Source of the DNA: Marsupella aquatica
Lineage: Eukaryota; Marchantiophyta
Direction: 5' to 3'
DNA length: 64,000 nt
NCBI GenBank assembly: GCA_973895155.1
Contig: OZ316898.1
Location: 13,950,001-14,014,000 of the forward strand
Shown here piece by piece: positions 47,010 through 61,579 of the stretch (positions within the stretch are counted from its first letter, which is position 1; each line of letters starts with the position of its first letter). The notes below the pieces were generated by a model. It did not search any database. It saw only the letters and a list, made by a program, of their open reading frames with translations, and was not told the DNA's origin. Both the position numbers and the translations under genes were made by a program.

Positions 47010-47345
47010 TTGATGAGCCCCATGCCCGGTGCATTGCACATAAATGTCAAGATGAGATAAAGATGTCAATGTGAGAAAATGATCATGACATGAGAAAAAT
47101 ATGTCAAGGAAAGAAAACTATGTGGAGGAGAAAAAAGATGTCGAGATGAGGAAAAGACATCTACATGAGAAAATGAAGGTGACATAAGGAAAATATGTCA
47201 AGGAGAGAAAAAATGTGGAGGAGAAAAAAGATGTGGAGAAGAGGAAAAGACGTCGAGATGAGAACAAAATCATGTCAAGGTGATGAAAAGATGTTGGAGA
47301 GAAAAAGATATCAAAATGAGAAAATATGTCAATGAGGGACAAGAA
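47010..47345. repeat. purine-rich minisatellite 1 with header motif
   Basis: The header gatgagccccatgcccggtg, then cattgcacataa, is followed by about 16 degenerate units of the type gatgtcaaggtgagaaaa. The minus strand reads as a meaningless Phe/Ser-rich frame. The plus strand is almost free of C apart from the unit's gtc. Confidence 0.8.
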
Positions 47346-48720
47346 AAACAAAGCTTCATGAGGTAGTAGTTGTTGAGGCATGTTATGTATCATCCCTGCC
47401 ATAGTCTCGTAGTGGTTGTGTTCAGCACCAGTGCATCACACATAATATGTCATTGTATAAAAGATGTTGTGAAAATATGGAGCTGCATAAAAAATGTCAT
47501 CACCTAAAAGATGGTGTGGCCCAAGGGAGGAAGGACTAATATCTATTTTAGCAAAACTTTAGAGGGTCCAGCTGCACAAAAATATGGGAATATATGGTTT
47601 GGGATGGGATTTCATTTCTAGCTATAAACTTTAATCATGAAAAACTTTAAATAAAAAATTATTGTTTTTATAAAAGATGTCCCCTCACAAAAACAAAACA
47701 AAATGATGAAAATGTATACTAAAAAAATTGCACTTCAGTCTTGACGTACACTGGTCAATAAATGATACCACAAACAGTGACTAATTAATTAGTTTTGAAC
47801 GAAAGGGAAAAGACACACACAAAAGACAAAGGAGAAGACAAAGTATAAAAAAGAAATGAAAGGGATTAAAAGAAAAAAACGACAAAATGTGAAAAGGTAC
47901 TATACAAAACAAATATAAAAGGGGATAGTATCCAGAGGGCCAGTATGTATTTTTCTCAATCCAGGGTCACAAGAAAACATCCTTTAAATCTAATGGTTGG
48001 GAATGATTCCCGCCAATTCTATTTTCATCAGCAGACGATGCCTTCAAAAAAAGAGGGGATTGTTTATTATAGTGTGTAGATAGGTAGATGAGGGCATGGC
48101 TATATTAGTGGCTGAGCTAACTTGCCAACCCCAGGATCGAGCCCGTGCCCTATGTTCCTCAGCTAAAAATAATGGGTGCCGTTTTGGTAGTCTGGGCGTC
48201 TAAGGTTAGGAGGAAGGTCGGAAGGAGCCTAGTGTCAAAGACAAAAGTTCCACTGATATCATCCACTGTAGATCACATAGGGGAAGAGTTGGGAGCCGGT
48301 TGAGGGCTGGGGGCAATATATTGTTATCAATTTGTTATTTTTTTGTGCTGTGAATAATACATGCATTAGTTCCAAACCCGGAGCACATCAGGCCAGCCTG
48401 GCTCGAGTAATATTTTTCATTGAAAGTAAGGTGAGTGGAAAGTAGTTAAAGTTGCAGACTAATTTGACAGCAGTTTCTCTCCAGTGAGGGAACGACCTGG
48501 CAACAAGTGGATCCAGGAAGTTGAAGCAAATTGAATGTTGTGAGGAAATGATCTCATCCAAAACCTTAACTAAGTCAATTCACTCAAAGGAGCTCTTACA
48601 CAGTTTCCAAGCTGCAGACAAACACTAGATACTTTTACTAAGAAAGAAGTTGGAAAGAGAAGGTCTATTAGTTTGATAAGTTTGGTGTTTAGCAGCATTG
48701 TTTCACAATGTGCCAAATTT
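47346..48720. other. intergenic, A-rich in part
   Basis: Nothing coding is recognised. The interval 47640-47930 is rich in aaaaga and acaaaa text. Confidence 0.4.
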
Positions 48721-48739
48721 TGAAGAAATAGTGCTGTCG

Positions 48740-48810
48740 ACCAACTGGCTTTGGTCAGTTGGCCCCCCGATGAGCCTAGAACCAAGAGGTCCCAGATTCA
48801 ATCTTCCTTC
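48740..48810 (+). mobile_element. tRNA-derived SINE-like head
   Basis: An A-box-like TGGTCAGTTGG (about 48752-48762) is followed about 40 bp later by a B-box-like AGATTCAATCTT (about 48793-48804) after cctagaaccaagaggtccc. The spacing and text resemble the two internal Pol III promoter boxes of a tRNA. No cloverleaf with paired acceptor ends is evident, so a SINE head is more likely than a tRNA gene. Confidence 0.4.
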
Positions 48811-49190
48811 CACACGCAAGGGATGTGGAGTGTATTGATTATCCCCTCAGCCCTGGCTGGCCGCTTTGGGATTCTGGTTTATTCCTCTCTCCCTCCTGGT
48901 CTGGGTCACTCTTGGATCCCTAGCTATTGTCCCCTTGTGGCTACCCTACATAGAAATGCATGCTCCAAAGCAGGACATCTATCCTCTATTGTATGGGCCT
49001 GCTTTTGGTTTTCAGGGCAAAAAAAGAAATAATGATGTCAAGGCCAAACCCCTTTTAATGTTTTTTGGAGTCTATTTCCACCGGTGACATTCAACCCGAG
49101 CCCTATAAACTCATTGTTGACATTTTCTTTGGAATCTGTGAAAAGGCCCCTTTCAGCTACTGTAGCTTTTTTCAATTTATATTATTATAT
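48811..49190. other. body downstream of the SINE-like head
   Basis: Possibly the body of the same repeat, ending near the second minisatellite header. No gene is seen. Confidence 0.3.
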
Positions 49191-49191
49191 C

Positions 49192-49660
49192 CTAAACTAG
49201 CCCCATGCCTGTGCGTTGCACAAAAGACGTCAAGGTGACGAAAGATCTTGAAGTGAAAAAAAATGTTGAGGTGAATGAAGATATTAGGCGTGGAAAAGAT
49301 GTCAAGAAGAGAAAAGGATTTCGTGATGAGATAAAGATGTAAAGCTGAGAAAAAGATGGTGAGATGAGATAAAAGAAGTCAAGGTGAGAAAAAGATGTTG
49401 TGATGAGATAAATATGTCAAGGTGAGAAAAAGATGTCAAGGTGAAAAAAATGGCGAGATGAGAAAAAGATAAAATGTTAAAGTGAGAAAAAATGTAGTAG
49501 AGACAAAATGATGTTGAGGAGTGCAAAAGAAATGGAGGGGAGAAAAGATGTTGAGCTGATTAAAAGATGTCAAGGCAGAAAACTATGTTGAGGTTAGGAA
49601 TAGATGTTAATGGAGGAGAAAATATGTCCATGGAGAAGAAAAGATATTGTTGCAAAAATG
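49192..49660. repeat. purine-rich minisatellite 2 with the same header
   Basis: The header ctagccccatgcctgtgcg, then ttgcacaaaagacgtcaagg, leads into more than 20 degenerate units of gatgtcaaggtgagaaaaa. Header and unit match the array at 47010. Confidence 0.8.
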
Positions 49661-49679
49661 ATAAGGGAGACAAGTGAAG

Positions 49680-51520
49680 ACACATAAACATGCAGAGTTA
49701 CACAACCCTAGGTGGAGGGTGACAACCCCTCTCCTCCTCATTGCCTCCTCTCCCCTCTTTCTCTTGGGCTGCCTCTCCCTTCTCAGCCTTCCCCTCCTCG
49801 CCCCCCCTCCCTAAAAAAAACCCCAATGAAAGGCAAGGGTGTCCCTTTTCTTTTCCTTTTTTCCTCTTATTGTCTTATTATTATTATCTTTATTTTCACC
49901 TTCTTTTGCTCCACTTTGTCTCATCCCCTATCTTGTACTTATGTGAGTGTATGATACTATTCATCTCTTCAGCCATGGGTGTATCATTAATTCCCCTCCC
50001 TACTTTGACCCTTTATGTCTCCTAGTCCCTATCCCCTCATAATAGTGTCCCAAGTGCCCCAATTCCAATGGCAACACATGGCATTCACATAGAGCTCATG
50101 CCATATGCCCCCTTCTTAGAGAATCTTTGTGTATATTAAAATACTTTGTCTTGCTTGGGTCAAAGATATTGTTTTGACAAATGAAAGGCTAGGATAAAAT
50201 GGCTTATAGATCCAAGGGACATGGAATCTTCACTCCAAAAGTGATTTTGTAAACTGAAGACATCCACTTTTGGCAGGATAGTGTATTATAGTTGTAAGAT
50301 AGTAAGATGTCAGAGCCACTCTGGGGGCCACTCATTCATGGTCCTACTATAGTCATTTTTTGCATAAATTACAACTGCCCTGGCAGTCTGCCCTTTTGGA
50401 GAGTAAAAATTTACCAATAAAAATAATTGCTAGAGAGACTTATTAATGAGGGCCAGGGTGGCTCCATCCACATTTCTTAGCTCTAATCCATGCCATGGAG
50501 CACCTTTCCTTATTCTGCATTGGTGAGGGTGAAGCCAGTCTCATGCCATGCAACCCACACCTCTCTAGACCACACCTGGACCTCAGTGGTGACACCTCTA
50601 CCCATGAGCCGTCTTACTGATGAGACATTATGAATACTAGCCCGATTACCCGTTCCTTGAACGTAAACAGATATGAAGAAAAGAAATCTTGCACAATAAT
50701 ATTTCTATGCTATTTCGTTAATCCTCATTTTAAGTGTTTTTTAATTGAGATTCATGATCACTTTTGTCTGTACTGGGGTTTACGGTCTAGAGGCTTCACT
50801 CTAGACCCTAGGCCCTTAAGAGTAGACTTGGTTCGCGCTTTTATAGTAAGATACGGTCTCAAAGCGAAGCTGGTCTCAAAGCAAACTAAGTTACGCCTTA
50901 GCAAAATGTAAGTTCCAATCATAAGTGCTCAAAGGACCTGAAAGTAAGATCAAAGTTAACCCCTACCACACCCTTTACAATTATACATGGGTTGCCATAA
51001 GGCCGCCCTACCAGACTAATAATTTGCAAAGAGAAACTACTTTTAAGGCGTATGGTCTAAAGTGATAACTCTTAATAAAACAAAAGTGACAATGATTGTT
51101 AATAAGGAGAACACCCATGAGGGTCGACAAAAACATAGGGACAGGAGCAAAGATCAACAAAAGTGAGATTGACTTTAATAAAGACAAAAATGAAATAAGG
51201 GTGGACCAATAAACAAGGATGGGACAAAGATGAAAGAGTATAGAATTTTTTTATGTAAACATCTTATTGTTTTTTGGTCTTCAAAGAAAGTAAATAATCG
51301 GGCTACCATAGTACGGGGATCTTATGCCCTTCATCCTAGACTTCATCGCCATGCTCAAATAATAATAATGGCCAAATCAGCCCAAAGCCCCAGACCGTTA
51401 ATCATTTGGCGAACGAATGCCACTTTGCCATCGTGACTGTGCTCGAGAATTTTTTCACTCTCCTTTCAAAACCTTCGTGTTACCTTCTCCCAAATCGTCT
51501 AGTGCATGATTTGGCAGAAG
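49680..51520. other. intergenic, no gene seen
   Basis: The interval 49725-49930 is pyrimidine-rich (ctcctc, ttttcc, tatt units). The remainder has no supported feature. Confidence 0.4.
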
Positions 51521-51525
51521 TTAAG

Positions 51526-51560
51526 TTTCCTTTCCTTTCCTTTCCTTTCCTTTCCTTTCT
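51526..51560. repeat. TTTCC microsatellite
   Basis: About seven perfect or near-perfect tttcc pentamers. Confidence 0.9.
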
Positions 51561-51599
51561 GAAGCGTCGTGATACTGTTGAACGCAAGCTCTTGGTGCT

Positions 51600-53028
51600 T
51601 TTGTGATAATTCCTCCACAGCCCCACCCTGTATGAAGCCTACCCAGCCAAGAAGGGGAGGGAAGGAGCGCGGAGGGAGGGGAGCCGGGGAGGTGAGAAGA
51701 TTGACGTGCGTAGAATGAGAATATGCAAAGTACCACGGCAATGGCGGGCGGGACCTTAGCAACGACGTGCGTTGCGGTTGTTCTTGTTCTTCTTCTTGTT
51801 CTTGCTCTTGTTCTTCGGGACTGATGATGAAGGCCAAGTGAAAAGCAAAAGCCACTGTAGCTTTGCTCTGCTTTGATTTGGTTTTGATTTGCTGCTCAGG
51901 CTCGAAAGACGAAGAAAGATTTGTTGGCGAGGCTGACGACTGAGGTGGAGAAGAAAGTGACACGGAGAGCGGAGCGCGCGCGAGGGAGGGAGGGAGGGAG
52001 GGAGGGAGGAAAGTGCTCGCAGGAGGGCAGCAGGAGGAGGGAGGGTATGGCAGGGCGGGGCGGGCTCTGGAATAGTGGTGTTTGGTCCTAGAAAGAAACA
52101 CGGGAGGTCGCTGGCTGGTTGGCTAGGCTGGCTGGAGCGAAGAAGAGGGACACAATCATTCTCACAGAGAGGGCGTGCGAGGAGGTTTGTTCCGGAAATT
52201 GTGGTCGCTTGAGAGGGTTGGTCCTGAAATCGTGGCGTCGAGGTTCAGCCCTGCTGTCGTGGTGGTGGTGGAGAGTTGTGTGCGTGAATGCCACGAGGGA
52301 AGGATCGAGTGTTCCACGTTCGTACTGGGGAACTCGGAAGGAAGGAAGAGAGAAAGAAAGGGAGCGAGGTCGATGGAATTTGCAGAGAGAGTTCTTGACG
52401 GAGGAGGCCAGCCGTGGATAGGAAGACGCAACGGACAAAAGTGGAGCTTCAGAATTGTGGTTGCTGCTGCGGAAGGCGAGATCTGTGGGTAGTAGCAACA
52501 TTGCAGCAGAATAGTGCGTGCGAAAAAGGAAGCCAGGGGAGTGCGAGGAAAGGGAAATGGATCTCGGGCAGGGTTGTGGTGGACGAGATCTGAGGAACCA
52601 GTGGGGCGGGAAGGTGGTGGTGTTTGTTGCGGGGTAGTGCAGCAGCTTGGAAGGAGTTCTGGATCTGACACCGAAGCGGCTAGGAGAGAATTTTGAACAT
52701 AGGGCACAACGCGCGAATGCGTTTGGTTTGCACAGGTCTTTCTGCGAGAGAGGAAGGACAGGAGGGGACCAATATTGCAAAGAAATGGATGGATACCACG
52801 AATAGAATTTGGAGCTAGGAAAGTTGCTGGGTTATATATCAGCAGGCTACAGCAAGGCTACGGGGAGAAAGGCGATCCATCTTTCCTCTGTAGAAGCAAA
52901 GAAAGATCGTGGGAAGGAAGAGTGGGCAAGCAAGTATCTGTTTTGGCTTTTGTTTTCCTTCTTCTTGACGGAGGAGGTGCTTTCGTGCAAGGGTGAAGGG
53001 GAAGAGAGGGAGAGGGGAGGCCGGCAAA
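51600..53028 (+). promoter_or_regulatory. presumed promoter and purine-rich 5' leader of the epimerase gene
   Basis: The plus strand is strongly purine-rich (ggagg, gaaga and ggaag runs) up to the epimerase ATG. It includes a (GGGA)n microsatellite at about 51983-52010. Long frames on the minus strand here are the low-complexity complement of this bias. The transcription start could not be placed. Confidence 0.4.
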
Positions 53029-56070
<3,042 letters not shown>

Positions 56071-56845
56071 GTGAATGTATCTAGTGTATTCTACATTGTC
56101 TTTGTCACTCCTACCAAGACCCCATTTGGTCAAAGAGATAAAGAGGTACTCTCCTATTATCAGGTAGAAACAGAATTAGGGAGCTGATGGCGCCATTATC
56201 ATAATTCGTTGTCAGTAATTTATGCAGCAAAGAGAGCAACCATACACGGTAGTGAAGTACACGGCGCCATTTTCTAAATTCTTTACCACAGAATCATAAT
56301 GGCAAGGATATAAAAAGTCCATGTCACTTTTCACCATCTCAATGTTAGAATCAATCACAGTCACTGTAGCCATCAGGGAAGTAGTTTACCTCGTTGACTT
56401 TAAGTTAAAGAATTCAGTTCTATTCATGAAATTGGGTATTGCCCAAAATGTATCAATCGTTATAATCAATGTCGCAGTATGAATGACCTAGAACTTTGGC
56501 TTTCTTTGTTTTATTTGAACCTGTCACTGTGACTACGCTGATACTTGTAGGTAAGAAAGCCGGCTGCCAAAAAGCACATGAGACCTGCCTGCGAACCTCG
56601 TGTCTAATCGTAGGATTAAGAAATAGGATTGGGTAGACAAACCAGCACGGATGCTATTATTATCAAGATATTGCTTGCACTCAGCTCACATACAGTATGC
56701 ACATGCTACGAGACAAGTATACGTGTGTAAAGTCCCAAGCACCAGGAACTTGCACCCTTAATGCCTCACGAAGGGCTCTGCTTAAAGCTGACCACCACCC
56801 TCACACATAAGACTATTGTCGGCTGCAAATGCACACCGATACCGT
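56071..56845. other. 3' flank of the epimerase gene
   Basis: This likely includes the 3' UTR. No other gene is seen. Confidence 0.4.
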
Positions 56846-56847
56846 TA

Positions 56848-57099
56848 CCTCAGTGTGCAGGATAGTGCTTGAGAGCGCTGCAAGGGGAAGTGCAGCTGAC
56901 GAGACACTACCTCAGTGTGCAGGATCGTGCTTGAGAGCGCTGCGAGGGGAGGTGCAGCTCATGAGACACTACCTCAGTGTGCAGGATCGTGCTTGAGAGC
57001 GCTGCGAGGGGAAGTGCAGCTCATGAGACACTACCTCAGTGTGCAGGATCGTGCTTGAGAGCGCTGCAAGTGGAAGTGCAGCTCACGAGACAACGCTCC
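56848..57099. repeat. four tandem copies of a 63-bp unit
   Basis: Units start with cctcagtgtgcaggat at 56848, 56911, 56974 and 57037 and differ at only a few sites. Because 63 is a multiple of three, the plus frame stays open and encodes a 21-residue repeat with CAGSCLRALQVEVQL-like text. A short frame extends from it to about 57225, but no family or signal was recognised. Confidence 0.93.
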
Positions 57100-58840
57100 A
57101 TAACCAATTCTGCACAAAGGAGTTTGCTAACGGGAAGGAATCGATTGCACTACCGGAGAGCATGGGAGGGGACAAACCTCAGATGGGATCCACACTTGCA
57201 CTTATGTTAAGTACTATAGCTCAGTAGGTTTTTCTTTGCCGGTGTTGTGGACTTTCCTATTTTTTTGGCTCTTTGGTTTTCCTGGTTTTTCCTTGATTTC
57301 TCCCCTCTATTAAGTCTATGGCCTTGGGGATCCTGTCTCCAGGTTTGGAGCTTTATGTCCTTTGGCAGTGTCATATAGCAGAGTATGATGTTGCTTTGAT
57401 CCCAATCATGTTTTTAGGCATGAAATGGTGATTAGCACAACTATAGAAAAATAGATTCACAGGTCTGGCGCTAGTGGGCTCTCGTCTCCACGTAGCTGTC
57501 GGGGTGCCGCTGCAGAAACGCGGGACATAGCCTCATTTGTATTACTAAGATGCTAGCCAGCCCTAAGTTAGTGGCCAATTGTTCACATTACTCCCGAAGC
57601 ATAGAAGACAAGGTTATGCTCACCATTATCTAGTAGAGAGTTTCCAACTTCGAAAATTGACTCTTGAAGGACTGTCGAAGGAAAGCCAATGATGTCAACA
57701 GTTACGGAAAAAGAGCCCAGAGTGTATGGTTAGGAATCATTCCTGCCCGTTTTGGATTTTAGTAAACAGACCGCACATGCAAATGCCCGTATGCGGGCTC
57801 GCTTATTATAAAGCTTTGATACCATTCTTTTTGAAGCTAATCTGCTACAGCAAGCTATTTGCTCTGAGCAGTTAATAGACACAAGGAGAAGACCTAGCAG
57901 ATGGATATATGATGTGCTAAGAAAGATCTAATGTGTTGACAAAATACATTAAACGATTGTTTTACAGCACGATGCTTCACTGTAGGCCATGAAATAGTAC
58001 TCTGGAATATGATCTATAATTCTCATATCAATACTGAGCAATATCTGCAATTGCATGATAGTAAAGGATATCCAATACTTCAGATATGATCATGTGTTAT
58101 GTAATTTTGTGATATGTACAAATAAACATTGTTCGAGGGATTATGCTCATATTCTGATAAGTTTATGGTGTATAAATAGTATGTTGTGGGGTTATGTAAA
58201 AGGTTGATCTCTCTCAAAATTCAATAACCGTGTAAACTCAACCCTGTAACTTTGCAGAATCTGACTAATTAATGGACATTCAAACCCAGCGGTCCAGCAC
58301 AAACACTCTGAAGAATTCATGCGAGTGAATCCGGGCACTTTGAGTTGACCCAAATCTCAGAGTCATGCAGAGCTTCCAATAAAACTGAGATACGGCCAAT
58401 TGCGAGGCAACAGTCTATGCCCTTCCATGAATTTTGAGGTGAGACCAATTCCAAAAGCACTGATAAGCATCCAAGTATTTAGAGATTAGCCGTCTCCAGG
58501 AGTGAAAGTGCCAGGTTCCACCGTAATCGAAGGAGACGCCTCGCAACTTACTACAGGCTTTCCAGATACAGATATGCTCCTTTTGTGGTGAATATTCAAG
58601 AATAAGACCTGGGAGATCGGGGTGTACATCTAGAAAGTGACGGCTATTATTCAGAGATGTCGGATTGTGTATGCACTTTTACCATAATGTGCAGAATTCC
58701 GCGCTGCAGCTCATGGTTTGCAAAGTAGATCCATGTACCCTGATAAATACTGACAGAAGGTGTGCCATGTTCTGCACCCCTCGCAAACCACAATCAAGAC
58801 AACATACAGTGATCGAAAGTACTACTCGAAGTATATTCAT
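57100..58840. other. intergenic, includes a dispersed repeat copy
   Basis: The interval 57255-57410 resembles 31668-31835. A tataaata sequence lies near 58172, in text that could be part of an LTR, but its ends were not found. No gene is seen. Confidence 0.35.
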
Positions 58841-58845
58841 GGTAT

Positions 58846-61575
58846 TTACCCATCTTCATCATCTTCACAATCATAGTCCTCCTCATCTGGGTGCGTATGC
58901 CTATCTTGTAATTGCCCCATCCCTAGCTCTGGTATATCTACAGTGAGTGAGGGTGGCCAGCTGGAAGAAGCTTGTACAGCTTCTTGTTCTTGCTCCTCCT
59001 CTTCTTCTTTGACCTCATTGCCGTGCTCTGCTGCTACATCGCCGTTCTCATCTAAGTCCATGTTTAGGTCAAATTCAAATTTTACTTGTTGTCGACCTGC
59101 AGCTATTGAGTCGGCAGGTTCTGATGATCCTACATCCTCTACCTTCCTACTAGCAGTTACAGAATCGGCCATCTCCCTCTCAGCAGGCCTGTCCATTGGG
59201 GATGGAGGGCTTGTGTCAGGGTCGGAGTCTTCACCCTCTACTGGAGCTCTAACTCCGTTTCTTCCCCTGCCTCTGCCTCTACCTCGGCCCCTGCCACGTC
59301 CCCTACTAGATGTTGCAGGTAGACTCTCCTGTTTACTCACATTATGACGAGCGGTCGATATTAAAACTCTCTTTGACCTAGACATTCTAAAAACAGAAAA
59401 GACTAATTACGTGGAAATCCAAATCTTACCACTTACTCGAAAACCTGCTGAATGATACAAATGACCCTAAAAACAGCGAAGTGCAGAGGAGAAAGCTTGC
59501 AATGTGTCTTACAGCTCTAGGACGCTTTACATCTTCCTCGTCGCTGTCGTCATTATCTCCATCTGATGCTTTCCTGTAACAAATTAGATGGAACTTAATT
59601 ACTCCGATCTGAACATGAGAGCAATTTTGATGGTGACACCATCTAGATGAAAGAATGCACCAAAGCTATACAGTTTCCATATTAAAACATGCTATCCTCG
59701 AGTCGTCATTTAAGAATTAAGAAATCGTAACGAAATTTTCCACTATGCCTTCAGGGACATGCCCAATACCACTAAATTAACAATCATCATCTATACCGTC
59801 TGTTTACCTTCTGCGCCCACTGCCATTTCGCTCCTCTTGATTCATGTCCGTTCCAATATCAGGTACTTTGGAAACAATCTCTGTCAGAAAGTCGAAAACA
59901 CTGTTCTGCTGTACACATTGTTTCCTGTGGAACCGGAGAAAACGGGAAAAATCAGGCAAAATAAAAATTTCGAAACGACACAGAAGAAGAGACGACCTTT
60001 TCACTAAATTTCACCAATAATAAACTTCAACTGTTCAACAGACAAACTGTTCTAAGATAACGCTAAGAATCCTCAAATCGTCAAACGATAAGGGTTTAAC
60101 TAAAAAAGTTCTACTCGCAGGTGATGCTACATGAACACAAAACCCATGTTAGTTAGCGCTGCTACATTATGTACCTCCTTGACATGAACTTGCAGGTGCC
60201 GCTAGAGGTGAGAGTACTCACAAATGCAGGGAACTCATGGTCTTGGCTCCTCTTCGTACGGTTATTTCATATGTCTTGTTACAGAGATTCTGCAGGAAAA
60301 GCTCCAGCGCCTTAGCTGTGGCAGAGTAGAGCAAACGTAGACGTAAGAAATTTTGTTCGAGACGGAAAACCTTGACGCCAGAAACCAGACCCCGTTTCAC
60401 ATTTGTCAATTCCCTGTTGCCGAGACTACAGGCTTACACACGAAGAGACGGTACTTCGTGCATACTTTCTGCTTTCTTAGGTTTCCAGAAGCATCGGTAA
60501 AAAATCGAGACGATTGTAAGTCAAATACCCTCCATGAACGTCGAAGTTGAAAGGGAGAGGGGGATCATACATATCAAGACAGGCGTTGCCATCGCTATCT
60601 TGCCAACATCCTCGTCAGCCTGCATAATTTTCTTTATTCGTGCCTGCACAAAAGCATTGGAAAAGTACATGATGAAGGTCAGTTCAAGCTTCTTCGTTCG
60701 CTTGAACTCAGACAAACTTGCTCAGTCGCCAAAATTAATGAGAGATCATGGACAGGACCTAAGTGCGCAGTGCAGGTCGGCATTTTGCGGGAAGGATATC
60801 TCCCTCAAACAAGACGAGACAAAACTGCATGCTGGGCTATCACAATGTCAGGAAAAGTTTAACTTATTTAAAAACCATGCCTGTATAGAGATGATTTTGT
60901 TGAAAAAGGACGGGTGGAGAACGCGTGCTTAAAGCAGTAAGACCACGAATATGTTGAGCGGGAGAAATAGTCTTCAAGGCACAACAACGTCTGCCCTTAA
61001 GTGTTTACGCAGCACTGTCAACGGTGAACGTGGGACGCCTCTGTGCATAGTGTAAACCAATCGGACAATATACCGCTCCCGACTAGCTCAAAACTTGTTC
61101 GCGTGATCAGGCGGTGGGACACACACGTTTGTAGTCCCACCCTGTCTCTCATTTTCAAGCCCTGTCTTGAAATAATCGCCTAATCAGAAGGCGCTTGGCT
61201 GAAAGCAAGATGAAGCGATGGCAAGAAGACTACGATATTATTGAAAACGAGAAACTGATTATCCATATTGATGGACTTTAACGACGACGAGATGATGACT
61301 TCACAAGTAGGAGAGCATTCCCACTAAGTGACTATCTGAAAGACAGTAGAGCGACGGCCGAGGGAATACACCTGCCAGAGAAAACTAAAAACATGTCGCG
61401 GGGTACGTGAAGTTTAGGTCAAGAAACCCCACGCCAGTCGTAAAAGTGCTTTCGTACCCAGGCGTGCATTTTAAACAGAGCCCGAGAGTGCGTTATGCAA
61501 GAAACATCGACTGTACGGGAAAAGAACGAATGATGAACTCACCGCAGGAAAACGAGTGTCCAACTTCTTCTTCAT
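58846..61575 (-). CDS. NC2-alpha / DRAP1-like transcription corepressor
   Basis: NC2-alpha pairs with NC2-beta (Dr1) through an H2A-type histone fold and represses Pol II initiation by binding TBP on DNA (family knowledge). Exons on the minus strand: 61575-61543 (MKKKLDTRFPA), 60643-60571 (ARIKKIMQADEDVGKIAM), 60315-60222 (SKALELFLQNLC, YEITVRRGAKTMSSLH), 59924-59808 (KQCVQQNSVFDFLTEIV, SKVPDIG), 59573-59513 (KASDGDNDDSDEEDVKRPRA), then a last exon ending at TAA 58848-58846. These junctions are GT-AG and keep frame up to 59513. The last exon carries a (RG)n run after SLPATSS, acidic stretches, and ends CEDDEDG. Its acceptor is unclear: gtcaaag|aga at about 59370 keeps frame, as would an 8-11 nt microexon near 59430 followed by ttttag|a. 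The protein is about 300 residues. The start fits the plant family, which opens M-x-K-K-L-D-T-R-F-P-A. Confidence 0.9.
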
Positions 61576-61579
61576 CGTG

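Noticed and set aside
47118-47402. Phe/Ser-rich minus-strand frame
   Set aside because: It is the complement of a degenerate minisatellite.
51499-52780. Long minus-strand open frames (200 and 230 codons) upstream of the epimerase
   Set aside because: They are the complement of a purine-rich leader and give low-complexity Ser/Pro/Leu text with no domain.
56848-57099. Possible CRISPR array
   Set aside because: The units are contiguous 63-bp tandem repeats without spacers, in eukaryotic DNA.
57900-58270. Possible LTR with TATA box near 58172
   Set aside because: No matching ends, primer site or second copy was found, so it is not called.
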